A stretch of 64,000 bases of DNA from Saprospiraceae bacterium (GTDB lineage: Bacteria > Bacteroidota > Bacteroidia > Chitinophagales > Saprospiraceae). Location of the stretch: positions 28,641 through 92,640 of the forward strand of contig JAHDGJ010000005.1 of NCBI GenBank assembly GCA_020627705.1. Direction: 5' to 3'. Both the position numbers and the translations under genes were made by a program. This document shows positions 37,015 to 45,609 of the stretch, piece by piece. The notes under the pieces are model-generated. The model searched no databases, was not told where the DNA came from, and was given only the letters and a program-made list of their open reading frames with translations. How positions within the stretch are numbered: the stretch's first letter is position 1; every line of letters begins with the position of its first letter.

Positions 37015-38120
37015 GATTGGTGTGTATGACTAAAATAGAATCCAAGGGTCCGCTCAAAAGATTCTGGCAACTCTGGAAGTTCTGATCTTGGAATAAGTAA
37101 CGATGAGATGTTATGAAAATCATGAAAGATTTTATGCCTTTCTGCTGTGTCTCTCAAATAACTGTGCCCAGATGAACCTCCTGTCCCTACTTTATTACCG
37201 ATCATTCTTTTAACCATCTGTGCATGTCTGTATCTCCAAGTAGTTAGTAAGGAATCAATATCTACCAAATTCATAATCAATCGAAAAGGCAATTGAAGGA
37301 TAGGCATTTCTCGATAGAGATTGATAAATAAAGCCGACAAGGTGGCCTTATACGACAGCCTTACCTCTCCTTTTTCTCGTAATTTATTATGTTCTTCTTC
37401 AGATAAAACATGCTTGAAATATGTATTGGTATTTCCCAGCATATCAATCCGCATTTTTTTCATTTTATCTGAGAGGTAATCCGTTTTCTCGATGGCTTCT
37501 TTCTCTCGTAGCAACATTTTTTCTACCGCCACTTTATACGCCTCTAAAAAATTAAATGTGGGATCTTCTAAAAATGGAATTCGTTCTAACCAAGACTCAA
37601 CCAGTTGGAAAAGGGAACCATTTTTTTCGATTCGATCTAAAGCAGCCTTTTGTTCGTCGGTAAAAACTATTTTATACGAATGGCCATTATAAGTAATTCT
37701 TTGTTTTTCTTGAAGCCCCAGAAGGGTTTCAATATTTCTAAACTGAAAACTCTGGAATCCTGACGCTGGGAAAAGGTAATTTCGGAAGTCCAGAAAATCC
37801 AAGGGAGTCATAGATTCCAGGACTTCGATTTGTTGGATCATTAATTTTAAAATCCGCTCTACTCTATCCAATCTGCTTACCGCCGAACCAATATTCCTCT
37901 CATCCAAGATGTCTCCACGAAACATATTACACACAGATTCTATTTCATGTAAGGATTGTTTAAACCACAACTCATACACCTGATGGACGATAATAAATAA
38001 GGTCTCTTCGTGGGCAGGCTCTTCAAATTCTCCACTTCGAGGATGTTGAGCATCCAAGAGTTTGGAAAGTTGTAAGTAGCTGTCGTAGTGAATGGTGGTA
38101 TATTTTTTACTCGGATCCAT
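37011..38120 (-). CDS. kynA: tryptophan 2,3-dioxygenase
   Basis: Heme dioxygenase opening tryptophan to N-formylkynurenine. 369 aa. YDSYLQLSKLLDAQHP at the N-terminus, FIIVHQVYELWFKQ with H46 (substrate-binding His), RNYLFPASGFQSFQFR, and TWRYRHAQMVKRMIGNKVGTGGSSGHSYLRD, the region carrying the heme-ligand His. Coupled to kmo. Confidence 0.95.
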   Translation of the reverse strand: MDPSKKYTTIHYDSYLQLSKLLDAQHPRSGEFEEPAHEETLFIIVHQVYELWFKQSLHEIESVCNMFRGDILDERNIGSAVSRLDRVERILKLMIQQIEVLESMTPLDFLDFRNYLFPASGFQSFQFRNIETLLGLQEKQRITYNGHSYKIVFTDEQKAALDRIEKNGSLFQLVESWLERIPFLEDPTFNFLEAYKVAVEKMLLREKEAIEKTDYLSDKMKKMRIDMLGNTNTYFKHVLSEEEHNKLREKGEVRLSYKATLSALFINLYREMPILQLPFRLIMNLVDIDSLLTTWRYRHAQMVKRMIGNKVGTGGSSGHSYLRDTAERHKIFHDFHNISSLLIPRSELPELPESFERTLGFYFSHTHQS

Positions 38121-38145
38121 CTTCTCTTTCTTTATAATGTAAAAA

Positions 38146-38904
38146 TTACTTTTTTGTTTTTAGGCGATACAACACAGGTTTACTCGGTGCTGCATCCAAT
38201 TGAAAAGATGGTATTTGCAGATTCATAAAATACAAACCATCTTCTATTTCGTCTGGCACATAAATCATTTCGGTAATGGTACAATCTTTACGGTTTTGCG
38301 ATTTTATATCCCAAAATATTTTATGCCCTTGCAATTTGCCATCGTCTTCTTCTCGATCAACTGAGGGCAGATCAATAAGTAGATGCTTTACTCCTCTATT
38401 TACTATTTCTTTTATCGCATCTGATTTAAAATATGGCGGATTAGTCCCCGAATAATCCATCGTTTTTTTCTCCTCAGGGTTTGGATAAGTTCTTATAATC
38501 AAGGCCTTCGGGGTCTTCTTCAACCATTCTGTTTTTAAATTACTCTTGGTAATGATCCGATCCCCTTTGCGATTAAGCTTAGGACAAACGCTCATGACCT
38601 GCGCGACACAATGAAATTCTTTTAGCACATCATTAATGCTTTCTTGCTCAGTTGTAATGTGTCCCACACTTTCGGTATGAGTACCATTGCCGTGAGGATT
38701 CAATCTTACATTGTAAAAGTTAACTGGTGCACCCTCCTTAACAGCCCCAATAAAATTTCCACTCTTGTATGGTTTTGCCGAAAAACGAGGAGCATAAAAA
38801 CACCTCGGCCCCTTAGCACCGGGGATTAAAGGGATAGAAATATCGATCGATTTTGAAAGATCTACTTCATACGTTCTACGGTTGTATTTCAAGCTGATTT
38901 TCAT
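38146..38904 (-). CDS. cyclase-family metal hydrolase, probable kynurenine formamidase
   Basis: 252 aa. NPHGNGTHTESVGH matches the H-x-G-T-H-x-D-x-x-x-H metal motif of the KynB/cyclase family, with Glu in place of Asp and one extra residue before GTH. IDLPSVDREED is a second conserved block. First gene of the operon, 25 nt before kynA. Its place between dioxygenase and monooxygenase chemistry strongly suggests N-formylkynurenine hydrolysis. It is divergent from typical KynB, so no symbol is given. Confidence 0.75.
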   Translation of the reverse strand: MKISLKYNRRTYEVDLSKSIDISIPLIPGAKGPRCFYAPRFSAKPYKSGNFIGAVKEGAPVNFYNVRLNPHGNGTHTESVGHITTEQESINDVLKEFHCVAQVMSVCPKLNRKGDRIITKSNLKTEWLKKTPKALIIRTYPNPEEKKTMDYSGTNPPYFKSDAIKEIVNRGVKHLLIDLPSVDREEDDGKLQGHKIFWDIKSQNRKDCTITEMIYVPDEIEDGLYFMNLQIPSFQLDAAPSKPVLYRLKTKK

Positions 38905-39060
38905 ATGGTGAAGATAGGGAAAAAAGAGGGGGTTTAGGGTTTAGGGTTTAGGGTGACCGAGGATTAGACGAGGGACTAAATGTCGCTCGGCCCGAAGGAA
39001 CCGAAGGCTCCTGCCTGAGGCATAAATTGGTGTAAGGCGCTAGATGCCAAAGGGAATTTT
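38905..39060. other. intergenic spacer with GGGTTTA microrepeat
   Basis: 38930-38954 holds three tandem GGGTTTA units plus GGGT. The next ~100 nt are notably richer in G and C than the surroundings and contain a partial direct repeat (CCGAAGGAACCGAAGG) and GCCTGAGGC. No ORF or clear hairpin terminator. Confidence 0.6.
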
Positions 39061-39068
39061 TAATTTTG
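39061..39068 (+). promoter_or_regulatory. Bacteroidota -7 box (TAATTTTG)
   Basis: Exact TAnnTTTG, 22 nt before the ATG at 39091. Confidence 0.5.
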
Positions 39069-39090
39069 CCAACTTTTATATAAAATATCA

Positions 39091-39681
39091 ATGAGAAATA
39101 TTTTTACCTCTTATGTTGCCTTTATTTTTATCATGGTTTTTACCAGTTGTGGTGATACTATTTCCGAAGAAGATTATGGAATATTTTCTTTCCAAGACGA
39201 TCAAACAGTAATCATGGATGGATTAATTGATTCGGACATAGCTACGTATTGGAACAATTACATTTCAGATCATCCCAATACTGTTCGAATGATCATGAAC
39301 GATTGTCCGGGATCTACGGATGATGATGCCAATTGGGAAGCCGCAAAGTCAATTTATGCAAATCAAATTGACATTCATCTCACTTCAACGAGTGTGATTG
39401 CCTCAGGAGCGGTCGATTTGTTTATGGCAGGCAATGTCAAAACAAGAGAAGCAGGCAGTAAATTGGGAGTGCATGCTTGGTCTGATGGTAATGGAACTGA
39501 AGCTACTGAGTACCCTGAAGGACATATCGAGCATCAAGATGCTATTGCTTATTACCAAGATATTGGATATAGCTTAAAGGAAGCGGAGTCCTTCTACTAT
39601 TTTACAATCAATGCCGCGGCTGCGGCTGATATACATTGGATGACAGATTCAGAAATAGAACTGTATAAAGTACTGGATTAA
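39091..39681 (+). CDS. lipoprotein with ClpP/crotonase-like fold (predicted)
   Basis: 196 aa. Lipoprotein signal with FTSC (Cys20). The central part, NDCPGSTDDD...IDIHLTSTSVIASGAVDLFMAGNVKTREAGSKLGVHAWSDG, follows the ClpP-fold pattern of periplasmic COG3904-type proteins (catalytic-Ser helix, then a G-x-L-G-x-H strand). A Ser precedes GAVD at the expected place, and the His in GVHAW is conserved. Activity is unproven. Own promoter box. Confidence 0.5.
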   Translation: MRNIFTSYVAFIFIMVFTSCGDTISEEDYGIFSFQDDQTVIMDGLIDSDIATYWNNYISDHPNTVRMIMNDCPGSTDDDANWEAAKSIYANQIDIHLTSTSVIASGAVDLFMAGNVKTREAGSKLGVHAWSDGNGTEATEYPEGHIEHQDAIAYYQDIGYSLKEAESFYYFTINAAAAADIHWMTDSEIELYKVLD

Positions 39682-39729
39682 GTTTATGATTTTTGTTTAT
39701 ACTTGGATTGAACTTTAAATTCTATCAAC

Positions 39730-40227
39730 ATGAACGTTTCAGAAAAAGCAGTATTGATAGCAACTTTGTTCCTTAGTATTTTGGCTCTTTTTGTTTCTAT
39801 ACGACAGACCAATATTATGAGTGATATGCGTCAAGCTTCAGTTTGGCCATATGTGCAAATAGGCACAAATTTCACTCCTCAAAAAATTAGTATTGAAGTT
39901 GACAATGATGGTGTCGGTCCTGCCAAAATTAGGGAAATGACATATCACTATCAGGATACGACCTATTATCAGATACATAACTTTGTCGAAGATATAGCAC
40001 TTAAAAAAGACCTGAACATTGGGAAGTTTTCATTTTCAAATCTTGAAGGAGGAAGGCAAGTACTCAAAGCCGAAGAGAATCGTGAAATCTTAAAAATTGA
40101 AGGTACGAGCACTTTAATAGATTCCATTTTATATCTCTTACAGGACGTCAGTATCCGAATAAAATATTGTTCGATCTACGATGATTGCTGGATTAATGAT
40201 GATGGAAATATTTCAAAAACAAAGTAG
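39730..40227 (+). CDS. hypothetical membrane-anchored protein
   Basis: 165 aa. One N-terminal span (AVLIATLFLSILALFVSI), then a soluble beta-rich domain (WPYVQIGTNFTPQKISIEVDNDGVGPAKI...). The N-D-G-V-G-P-A-K-I block is common in uncharacterised bacterial proteins of this shape. Function not recognised. It follows the ClpP-like lipoprotein by 48 nt and may be co-transcribed. Confidence 0.75.
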   Translation: MNVSEKAVLIATLFLSILALFVSIRQTNIMSDMRQASVWPYVQIGTNFTPQKISIEVDNDGVGPAKIREMTYHYQDTTYYQIHNFVEDIALKKDLNIGKFSFSNLEGGRQVLKAEENREILKIEGTSTLIDSILYLLQDVSIRIKYCSIYDDCWINDDGNISKTK

Positions 40228-40276
40228 CCACCAAAACCAAAGAATATAATTTCAATAGATCTAGCAGAAAGAAGTT

Positions 40277-41446
40277 TTAATCAACTTTTATAAATCTTAG
40301 ACTTTGTCCTGATATTCGAAAAAAATATTGTCCTGGCAACAAATTAGAAAGTTCTATTTCTGTACGGTTAGCTTGAATAATTCCATGAACCAAATTTTTC
40401 CCTGAACCGTCGAGAATTTCAAATTTTTGAGGATTATCAAAATCCGAATGAACAACCAATTGGTTTCTAATTGGATTTGGTGACAAATTCACCAGGTCTA
40501 GCAATAGTGCTTCTTGTTCAACTGAAGATACTTGTGTACATTGACCTTCAAAAAAACTCCATAACAACTCGTTAGGAGTTATACCTTCTATTTGATCACT
40601 AAACCAAACATGATCTCCAGGTTTATCCCATTCTTCAAAAACTGTATATAAGGTAACACATGATGAGGCATCTTGAGTACTATATTCGTCTCTTCTAACT
40701 TTGCCTTCATTGAGATCAACACTTATTAAACTGCTCTCTGAAATGTTATTGTGATCCAACCAAAAAGCAATTACCTCTTGAACTGATTGATACCAAACAT
40801 TTCCTTGATATGGCAACACTTGATCATCGATTCCATGAAACGTAATTACGGGAATATCCTGCATACCATCACATTCTTCTGATAACATCACACCGGACAT
40901 AATGCCTACTGCAGCGAAAATCTCTGGTCGATTGCAAGCCAAACTATAGGTCATCATTCCTCCATTGGAATATCCACAAGCATAAACTTTTGATAGATCG
41001 ATATTGTGAGTTTGCGATATACCTTCAATCAGTTGCTCAACAAAATAAATATCGTTTTCGTATATGTCCTGAATCCCATTATCTCCAGGCTCCCAATAGA
41101 CATCTTCCTTTTCTGGACGATATGCCGCTTGAGGGTAAGCAACAATAAAATTCTCTGAATCAGCTAAAGCGTTCATTGCGTAAGACTCCCCAATCTCTGA
41201 TGAGTAATCAGAAATGCATCCGCCAAATCCATGGAAATTTAGGACCAAAGGAGTCGCTTGATTTTCATCGTAGTTTTGCGGGACATATAAAATAAACTCG
41301 CGAGTAATGGTTTCAGTACCTACTACCTGAACCAAAATATTAAATCCATCTGAAGCAATATTATCAGGACAGTCTGAATTAATTTGTCCAACCGTTTCAA
41401 AACTAATGAGTATTACAAGCAGGGATACAAAACAGCTCCTAAACAT
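40277..41446 (-). CDS. T9SS-exported PHB-depolymerase-type esterase
   Basis: 389 aa. Signal peptide, then an alpha/beta hydrolase of the polyhydroxybutyrate depolymerase/feruloyl esterase (LpqC) type: VLNFHGFGGCISDY (oxyanion region), ACGYSNGGMMTYSLAC (nucleophile Ser in G-x-S-x-G), FHGIDDQVLPYQG (Asp) and PGDHVWFS (His). A T9SS sorting domain follows (LSPNPIRNQLVVHS ... GQYFFRIS ... RFIKVD). Likely cleaves extracellular polyester or aryl esters; the exact substrate is not readable. Confidence 0.87.
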   Translation of the reverse strand: MFRSCFVSLLVILISFETVGQINSDCPDNIASDGFNILVQVVGTETITREFILYVPQNYDENQATPLVLNFHGFGGCISDYSSEIGESYAMNALADSENFIVAYPQAAYRPEKEDVYWEPGDNGIQDIYENDIYFVEQLIEGISQTHNIDLSKVYACGYSNGGMMTYSLACNRPEIFAAVGIMSGVMLSEECDGMQDIPVITFHGIDDQVLPYQGNVWYQSVQEVIAFWLDHNNISESSLISVDLNEGKVRRDEYSTQDASSCVTLYTVFEEWDKPGDHVWFSDQIEGITPNELLWSFFEGQCTQVSSVEQEALLLDLVNLSPNPIRNQLVVHSDFDNPQKFEILDGSGKNLVHGIIQANRTEIELSNLLPGQYFFRISGQSLRFIKVD

Positions 41447-41482
41447 ATGAAATTGTATTCGTTCCTCTTAAGATAGGGTTTT

Positions 41483-42619
41483 TTATAAAGTACCTCTTAA
41501 CTCTTGTTCTCTCTCAATTGCTTCGAAAAGTGCTTTGAAATTTCCTTTACCAAAAGACTGTGCTCCTTTTCGTTGGATAATTTCAAAAAACATCGTTGGT
41601 CTGGCTTGTACTGTTTTGGTAAAAATCTGAAGCAAGTATCCTTCTTCGTCTCTATCCACCAAAATACCTAAATCTTTTAGAGGTTGAATGTCTTCGTCAA
41701 TCGGACCAACACGATCTTCCAATACATCGTAATACGTAGTTGGAATATTTAAAAACTCCACGCCCCTTGACCTCAATTCCGTAACTGTTTCAATAATATT
41801 ATCTGTAGCCATAGCTACGTGTTGCACACCTTCTCCTTCATAAAATTCTAAGTATTCGTCGACTTGTGATTTTTTTAAACCTTCAGCGGGTTCGTTGATC
41901 GGAAATTTAATTCGTCCATTGCCATTGCTCATCACCTTACTCATAAGGGCAGTATATTCTGTCGATATATCCTTATCGTCAAACGAAAGGATTTGAGCAA
42001 AACCCAACACCTCCTCGTAAAACTTAACCATCTTGTCCATGTTGCCTAACTCGACATTTCCAACCATATGATCAACGTACTTGAGTCCTGTAGATTTGGG
42101 ATTATAGTGCGGTGTTTCCCACTTTCTAAAGCCTGGCAGAAAGACCCCGTTGTATTCGTTGCGCTCGACAAAAATGTGCACAACCTCTCCATAACTAAAA
42201 ATTCCAGAGCGAACCACAAATCCCGTCTCATCCTCCTCTCTTTGAGGCTCCATATATGATTTGGCCCCTCTTTTTATTGCCTCTTCGTACGCTTTAGTAG
42301 CATCAGGAACCCACAGCGCTGTCACCTTTACTCCATCTCCATGTTTGTCAATATGTCGACCTACATCCGTTCCACTCTTAAGTGGAGAAGTAAAAACAAA
42401 TTTTATTTTATCCTGCTCCACTACATAAGATTCATAGTCTCTATTTCCTGTTTCTAATCCAGAATATGCCAAAGATTTAAATCCCAAGGCCGATTTGTAA
42501 TAATGTGCTGCTTGCTTTGAATTGGAAACATAAAACTCAATATAGTCCGTACCAAGCAAAGGCATAAAATCAGCGGCATTGTCATATACTTTTGGAAGAG
42601 GGGTAGCAAGAATGGACAT
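41483..42619 (-). CDS. hppD: 4-hydroxyphenylpyruvate dioxygenase
   Basis: Fe(II) dioxygenase making homogentisate from 4-hydroxyphenylpyruvate in tyrosine breakdown. 378 aa with two vicinal-oxygen-chelate domains. Iron ligands are H184 (YVDHMVGNV), H267 (GVQHVAMAT) and E346 (MFFEIIQRKG). Lies 40 nt downstream of a marR gene; the gap holds a perfect 12-bp palindrome. No homogentisate dioxygenase is in the window. Confidence 0.95.
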   Translation of the reverse strand: MSILATPLPKVYDNAADFMPLLGTDYIEFYVSNSKQAAHYYKSALGFKSLAYSGLETGNRDYESYVVEQDKIKFVFTSPLKSGTDVGRHIDKHGDGVKVTALWVPDATKAYEEAIKRGAKSYMEPQREEDETGFVVRSGIFSYGEVVHIFVERNEYNGVFLPGFRKWETPHYNPKSTGLKYVDHMVGNVELGNMDKMVKFYEEVLGFAQILSFDDKDISTEYTALMSKVMSNGNGRIKFPINEPAEGLKKSQVDEYLEFYEGEGVQHVAMATDNIIETVTELRSRGVEFLNIPTTYYDVLEDRVGPIDEDIQPLKDLGILVDRDEEGYLLQIFTKTVQARPTMFFEIIQRKGAQSFGKGNFKALFEAIEREQELRGTL

Positions 42620-42646
42620 AATGGAAGGTTTAAGTTTTTAAATTAG

Positions 42647-42658
42647 TTGCATATGCAA
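42647..42658. promoter_or_regulatory. candidate MarR operator (TTGCATATGCAA)
   Basis: Perfect 12-bp palindrome in the marR-hppD gap, 27 nt before the hppD ATG. TTGC-N4-GCAA is the usual shape of MarR-family sites. Confidence 0.6.
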
Positions 42659-42659
42659 G

Positions 42660-43127
42660 TTATTTTTTCTTTTGTAGATTTCCTAATGTTGTCGGTACGT
42701 AATTAGAGAAAATTCGGTCAATCAATCCCTTAAATTGTTCATAGTCCGAATTTGATATTCCTTTCAATCCTTGTTTTCTAATTTCTGCAATTTGGGGAAG
42801 CAAACTTTTTACGAGCATTTTCCCTTCTTTCGACAGGGCAATGTTTTGCACTCGTTTGTCTTTGGAATTTGACGAAATAGAAATCCATTCTTTTTTGACC
42901 AGTCCTTTGATCACTCTAGAAATAGCCGGGGCATCTTTAAAGGATTGCTCAACCAGTTCTTTTTGAGACATGGATGTATTGGTATGTATAAGATCTAAAA
43001 CAACCCATTGCTCTGGGGTAAGATCAATCTCTAATTCCTTGAATAAACGGTGAAACCTAAGTTTAACCACTCTGGTGGTTCGCTCCAAAAGATATCCAAC
43101 AGGAAGATTCAAATTGTTTTTATCCAT
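42660..43127 (-). CDS. MarR-family transcriptional regulator
   Basis: 155 aa winged-helix regulator: helix bundle (LLERTTRVVKLRFHRLFKELEIDLTPEQWVVLDLIH), recognition region (SMSQKELVEQSFKDAPAISRVIKGLVKKEWI) and wing (SSNSKDKRVQNIALSKEGKML). Upstream of and co-oriented with hppD, so it probably controls hppD in response to an aromatic ligand. A near-consensus -7 box lies just upstream on the minus strand (TACTTTCG, 43135-43142). Confidence 0.88.
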   Translation of the reverse strand: MDKNNLNLPVGYLLERTTRVVKLRFHRLFKELEIDLTPEQWVVLDLIHTNTSMSQKELVEQSFKDAPAISRVIKGLVKKEWISISSNSKDKRVQNIALSKEGKMLVKSLLPQIAEIRKQGLKGISNSDYEQFKGLIDRIFSNYVPTTLGNLQKKK

Positions 43128-43173
43128 ACCAATACGAAAGTAAAATTACTGCACACATCGAAGGTAAGGAATG

Positions 43174-43181
43174 TATCTTTG
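43174..43181 (+). promoter_or_regulatory. Bacteroidota -7 box (TATCTTTG) for the EamA gene
   Basis: Exact TAnnTTTG, 16 nt before the ATG at 43198. It overlaps the longer-frame ATG at 43171, which therefore is unlikely to be the start. Confidence 0.5.
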
Positions 43182-43197
43182 CCGCTTATTTTTATCA

Positions 43198-44109
43198 ATG
43201 AATCCAACGCGTCCGAACCTCATAGCAATGATTTTATCGTTCTTTTCGATATATATCATTTGGGGATCTACCTATTTGTTTGTGGCCTTTGCTGTAGAGG
43301 AAGTACCTCCGCTTAAAATGGCGGCCATGCGTTTTCTTATTGCCTCGCTTTTGATTTTTATTGTTTCTCCCCTTTTGATCAAATGGAAGGAGGTAAAATG
43401 GGTAGAAATAAAGCATGCCATGATCGCAGGTTTTATGTTTCTAACACTTGGAAATGGCGCCATGTGTTATGCCCTACAATTTATTGACAGTGGATTCTCG
43501 GCTCTGATTATTTCTGCGCAACCCTTGGTCATTATACTATTCATGCGGATTTTAGAAAAGGTTGAAATCAACCCTAAAGTCATTATTGGATGTGCTCTAG
43601 GAATGTTAGGAATGTATTTGTTGGTTTCACAAAAGAACCTGGTAGGAGGGCCAGACCAATGGAAAGGCTTAGTTGCCATGATATCGTGCCTTTTTACCTG
43701 GGGGTATGCTTCATTGTATGTTAAGAAAGTGGAAATGCCAAAATCTATATTCGTCAATAGCGCGGTGCAAATGGCCTTTGCAAGCGTATCTCTATTTATC
43801 GGAAGTATAATTTTTGGAGAAGCATATACTGACTGGATGAATCTTAGCAAACTCACTTGGTTTTCTATTTTATATCTTGTATTATTTGGCAGCATTGCAG
43901 CATTCACCGCTTTCAATTTTTTACTCCAGCATATATCACCAGATAAAGTTGCCACAAGCACGTATATAAATCCTATCGTTGCTATTTTCTTGGGTTGGTA
44001 TTTTAGGGATGAATTTATTTCCTCACAGACCTTAATCGCTGCGTCGATTTTACTCGCAGGAGTATATTTTATTAATAGCAATAAGCCAAAGATTAGAAAA
44101 GATGTATAG
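43198..44109 (+). CDS. EamA-family drug/metabolite transporter
   Basis: About 303 aa, ten hydrophobic spans in two EamA repeats: FFSIYIIWGSTYLFVAFAVEEVPPLKMAAMRFL opens repeat 1 and LFTWGYASLYVKKVEMPKS opens repeat 2; ISPDKVATSTYINPIVAIFLGWYF is the conserved late segment. Probable exporter of metabolites or amino acids. Start at 43198 chosen from the promoter position. Divergent from marR by 70 nt, so it may share that regulator. Overlaps the next gene by 8 nt. Confidence 0.9.
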   Translation: MNPTRPNLIAMILSFFSIYIIWGSTYLFVAFAVEEVPPLKMAAMRFLIASLLIFIVSPLLIKWKEVKWVEIKHAMIAGFMFLTLGNGAMCYALQFIDSGFSALIISAQPLVIILFMRILEKVEINPKVIIGCALGMLGMYLLVSQKNLVGGPDQWKGLVAMISCLFTWGYASLYVKKVEMPKSIFVNSAVQMAFASVSLFIGSIIFGEAYTDWMNLSKLTWFSILYLVLFGSIAAFTAFNFLLQHISPDKVATSTYINPIVAIFLGWYFRDEFISSQTLIAASILLAGVYFINSNKPKIRKDV

Positions 44110-44869
44110 GTTACAGTACGTACTTCTCAGTATTCTCACTCTTTTATGTTTACCCATTCTATATTTTCAGGCCAAAAGCATACGTAAAAAAGTACCAATT
44201 CTTCCTGAGGCAAAAAATCCATCGGGAATCGCTGGGTCAATGATGGAATCTAAGATAAATATGGTTTTCATCGGAGAAAGCACACTTGCCGGAGTTGGTG
44301 TTGATGAACATAAAAACGGTTTTGCTGGAAGCTTTGCAACTGCTTGGTCAGAAAAATTTCAAGAATGTGTCACCTGGCGCGTATATGCTCGAAGCGGATA
44401 TACTGCGAAGAGAATGAACCTAAAGCTGCTTCCTAAAATAGAAGAAAAAGAGATTGATGTCATCGTTTTAGGCGTTGGAGGTAATGATGCTTTTACCTTA
44501 AATCGCCCATGGAAATTTAAAAAAGAAGTGTGCGAAATTATAGATGCTTTACAATCAAGCTATCCTTCATGCAAAATTTTAATTCCCAACGTTCCACCAA
44601 TTAAATCCTTCCCAGCCTTTACACCATTGATCAAGTTTACTGTGGGCAACTTAGTCGAACTTTTGAGCAAAGAACTTAACCTAATTGCAGATCAATACGA
44701 AGAGGTGTTTTTCAATTCGGAAATTTTTAAGCTTAGCGATTGGAAAGATCAATTGCCTGAAGGCCATACGATGGAAGCCTTTTTTAGCGATGGTGTACAC
44801 CCGTCCCCCCTTACCTATCGATTATGGGCCAACGATTTTGCAGATTTTTTCGTTTCCTTAGAAAAGTAG
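44102..44869 (+). CDS. SGNH/GDSL-family hydrolase
   Basis: 255 aa with an N-terminal membrane anchor or signal (YVLLSILTLLCLPILYFQ). SGNH blocks: VFIGESTLAGVGVD (nucleophile S60), RSGYTA (Gly), VLGVGGNDAF (Asn) and FFSDGVHPSPLTY (Asp and His). Lipase/esterase or carbohydrate-esterase type; substrate unknown. ATG lies inside the 3' end of the EamA gene, so it is translationally coupled. Confidence 0.88.
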   Translation: MYRLQYVLLSILTLLCLPILYFQAKSIRKKVPILPEAKNPSGIAGSMMESKINMVFIGESTLAGVGVDEHKNGFAGSFATAWSEKFQECVTWRVYARSGYTAKRMNLKLLPKIEEKEIDVIVLGVGGNDAFTLNRPWKFKKEVCEIIDALQSSYPSCKILIPNVPPIKSFPAFTPLIKFTVGNLVELLSKELNLIADQYEEVFFNSEIFKLSDWKDQLPEGHTMEAFFSDGVHPSPLTYRLWANDFADFFVSLEK

Positions 44870-44871
44870 AC

Positions 44872-45582
44872 GTGATCATAAAAATCAACGTATTGATATT
44901 ATGCTTCTTTTTTGGGGTCCAGAATATACAAGCTCAAGACCTTCTTGTCCTAAAAGATGGCAAAAAAGTGTATCAAACGATTTATCAAATTTCGGATGCT
45001 GAAGTATTTGTAAAAAAAATAGAACCTGACGGTATAACCTTTGCAACTGATACAATACTGTTAACAAACATTGACTACATAAAACTTGACAGTAAGCTAA
45101 CCCCACCTGGTCGGATTGATCTATTATACGAATACATCTACTTCCCCCAAATAAAAGAAGAAGCATCTGGCTATTTTGTTGATAACAACCCAAATAGTTT
45201 CCGCTTTACAGAATTGAAGAATATTTTTTTAAGTGAAACATATGCCGCTCAAAAATTTCGTCAATTCGAAAACGCCAAAAAAAATGCCGTACGTTATGCA
45301 GTGACTACAGGTGTTTTGACCATAGCAGCTGGAGCTTACTTTATTGCTGCAAATAACTCTGACACCGCGGTGGAAAACTTTATATTTAAAATTTTTGGAA
45401 TCAGTGCACTCGTCGCTGTTCCAATTTCAGTAGGCATCACCCTTTTTTATATGTCAAATATGAAGCATCAAAGAAGGAAGACCTTGGAAATTTATCAAAC
45501 AGGCTTTATACCGCAAACAGAAAAAATACTAGGATCGGTTAAATGGCAAAACGGAAAAATAGGATTCTATTTAAACTTTTAA
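44872..45582 (+). CDS. hypothetical exported membrane protein
   Basis: About 236 aa from the GTG at 44872, 2 nt after the hydrolase stop. This start gives a signal peptide (IKINVLILCFFFGVQNIQAQ); the ATG at 44824 lies within the upstream gene and gives a non-signal basic N-terminus. The mature part starts DLLVLKDGKKVYQTIYQISDAEVFVKK, then an alpha region and two hydrophobic segments (YAVTTGVLTIAAGAYFIAA and GISALVAVPISVGITLFYM). No family recognised. Third gene of the EamA-GDSL transcript. Confidence 0.75.
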   Translation: MIIKINVLILCFFFGVQNIQAQDLLVLKDGKKVYQTIYQISDAEVFVKKIEPDGITFATDTILLTNIDYIKLDSKLTPPGRIDLLYEYIYFPQIKEEASGYFVDNNPNSFRFTELKNIFLSETYAAQKFRQFENAKKNAVRYAVTTGVLTIAAGAYFIAANNSDTAVENFIFKIFGISALVAVPISVGITLFYMSNMKHQRRKTLEIYQTGFIPQTEKILGSVKWQNGKIGFYLNF

Positions 45583-45609
45583 GAGTCAAATCATAAGTCA
45601 AACCTATTG

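Noticed and set aside
38930..38954. Telomere-like GGGTTTA repeat as evidence of a linear replicon or eukaryotic DNA
   Set aside because: Only three units, flanked on both sides by normal bacterial genes in the same style as the rest of the window.
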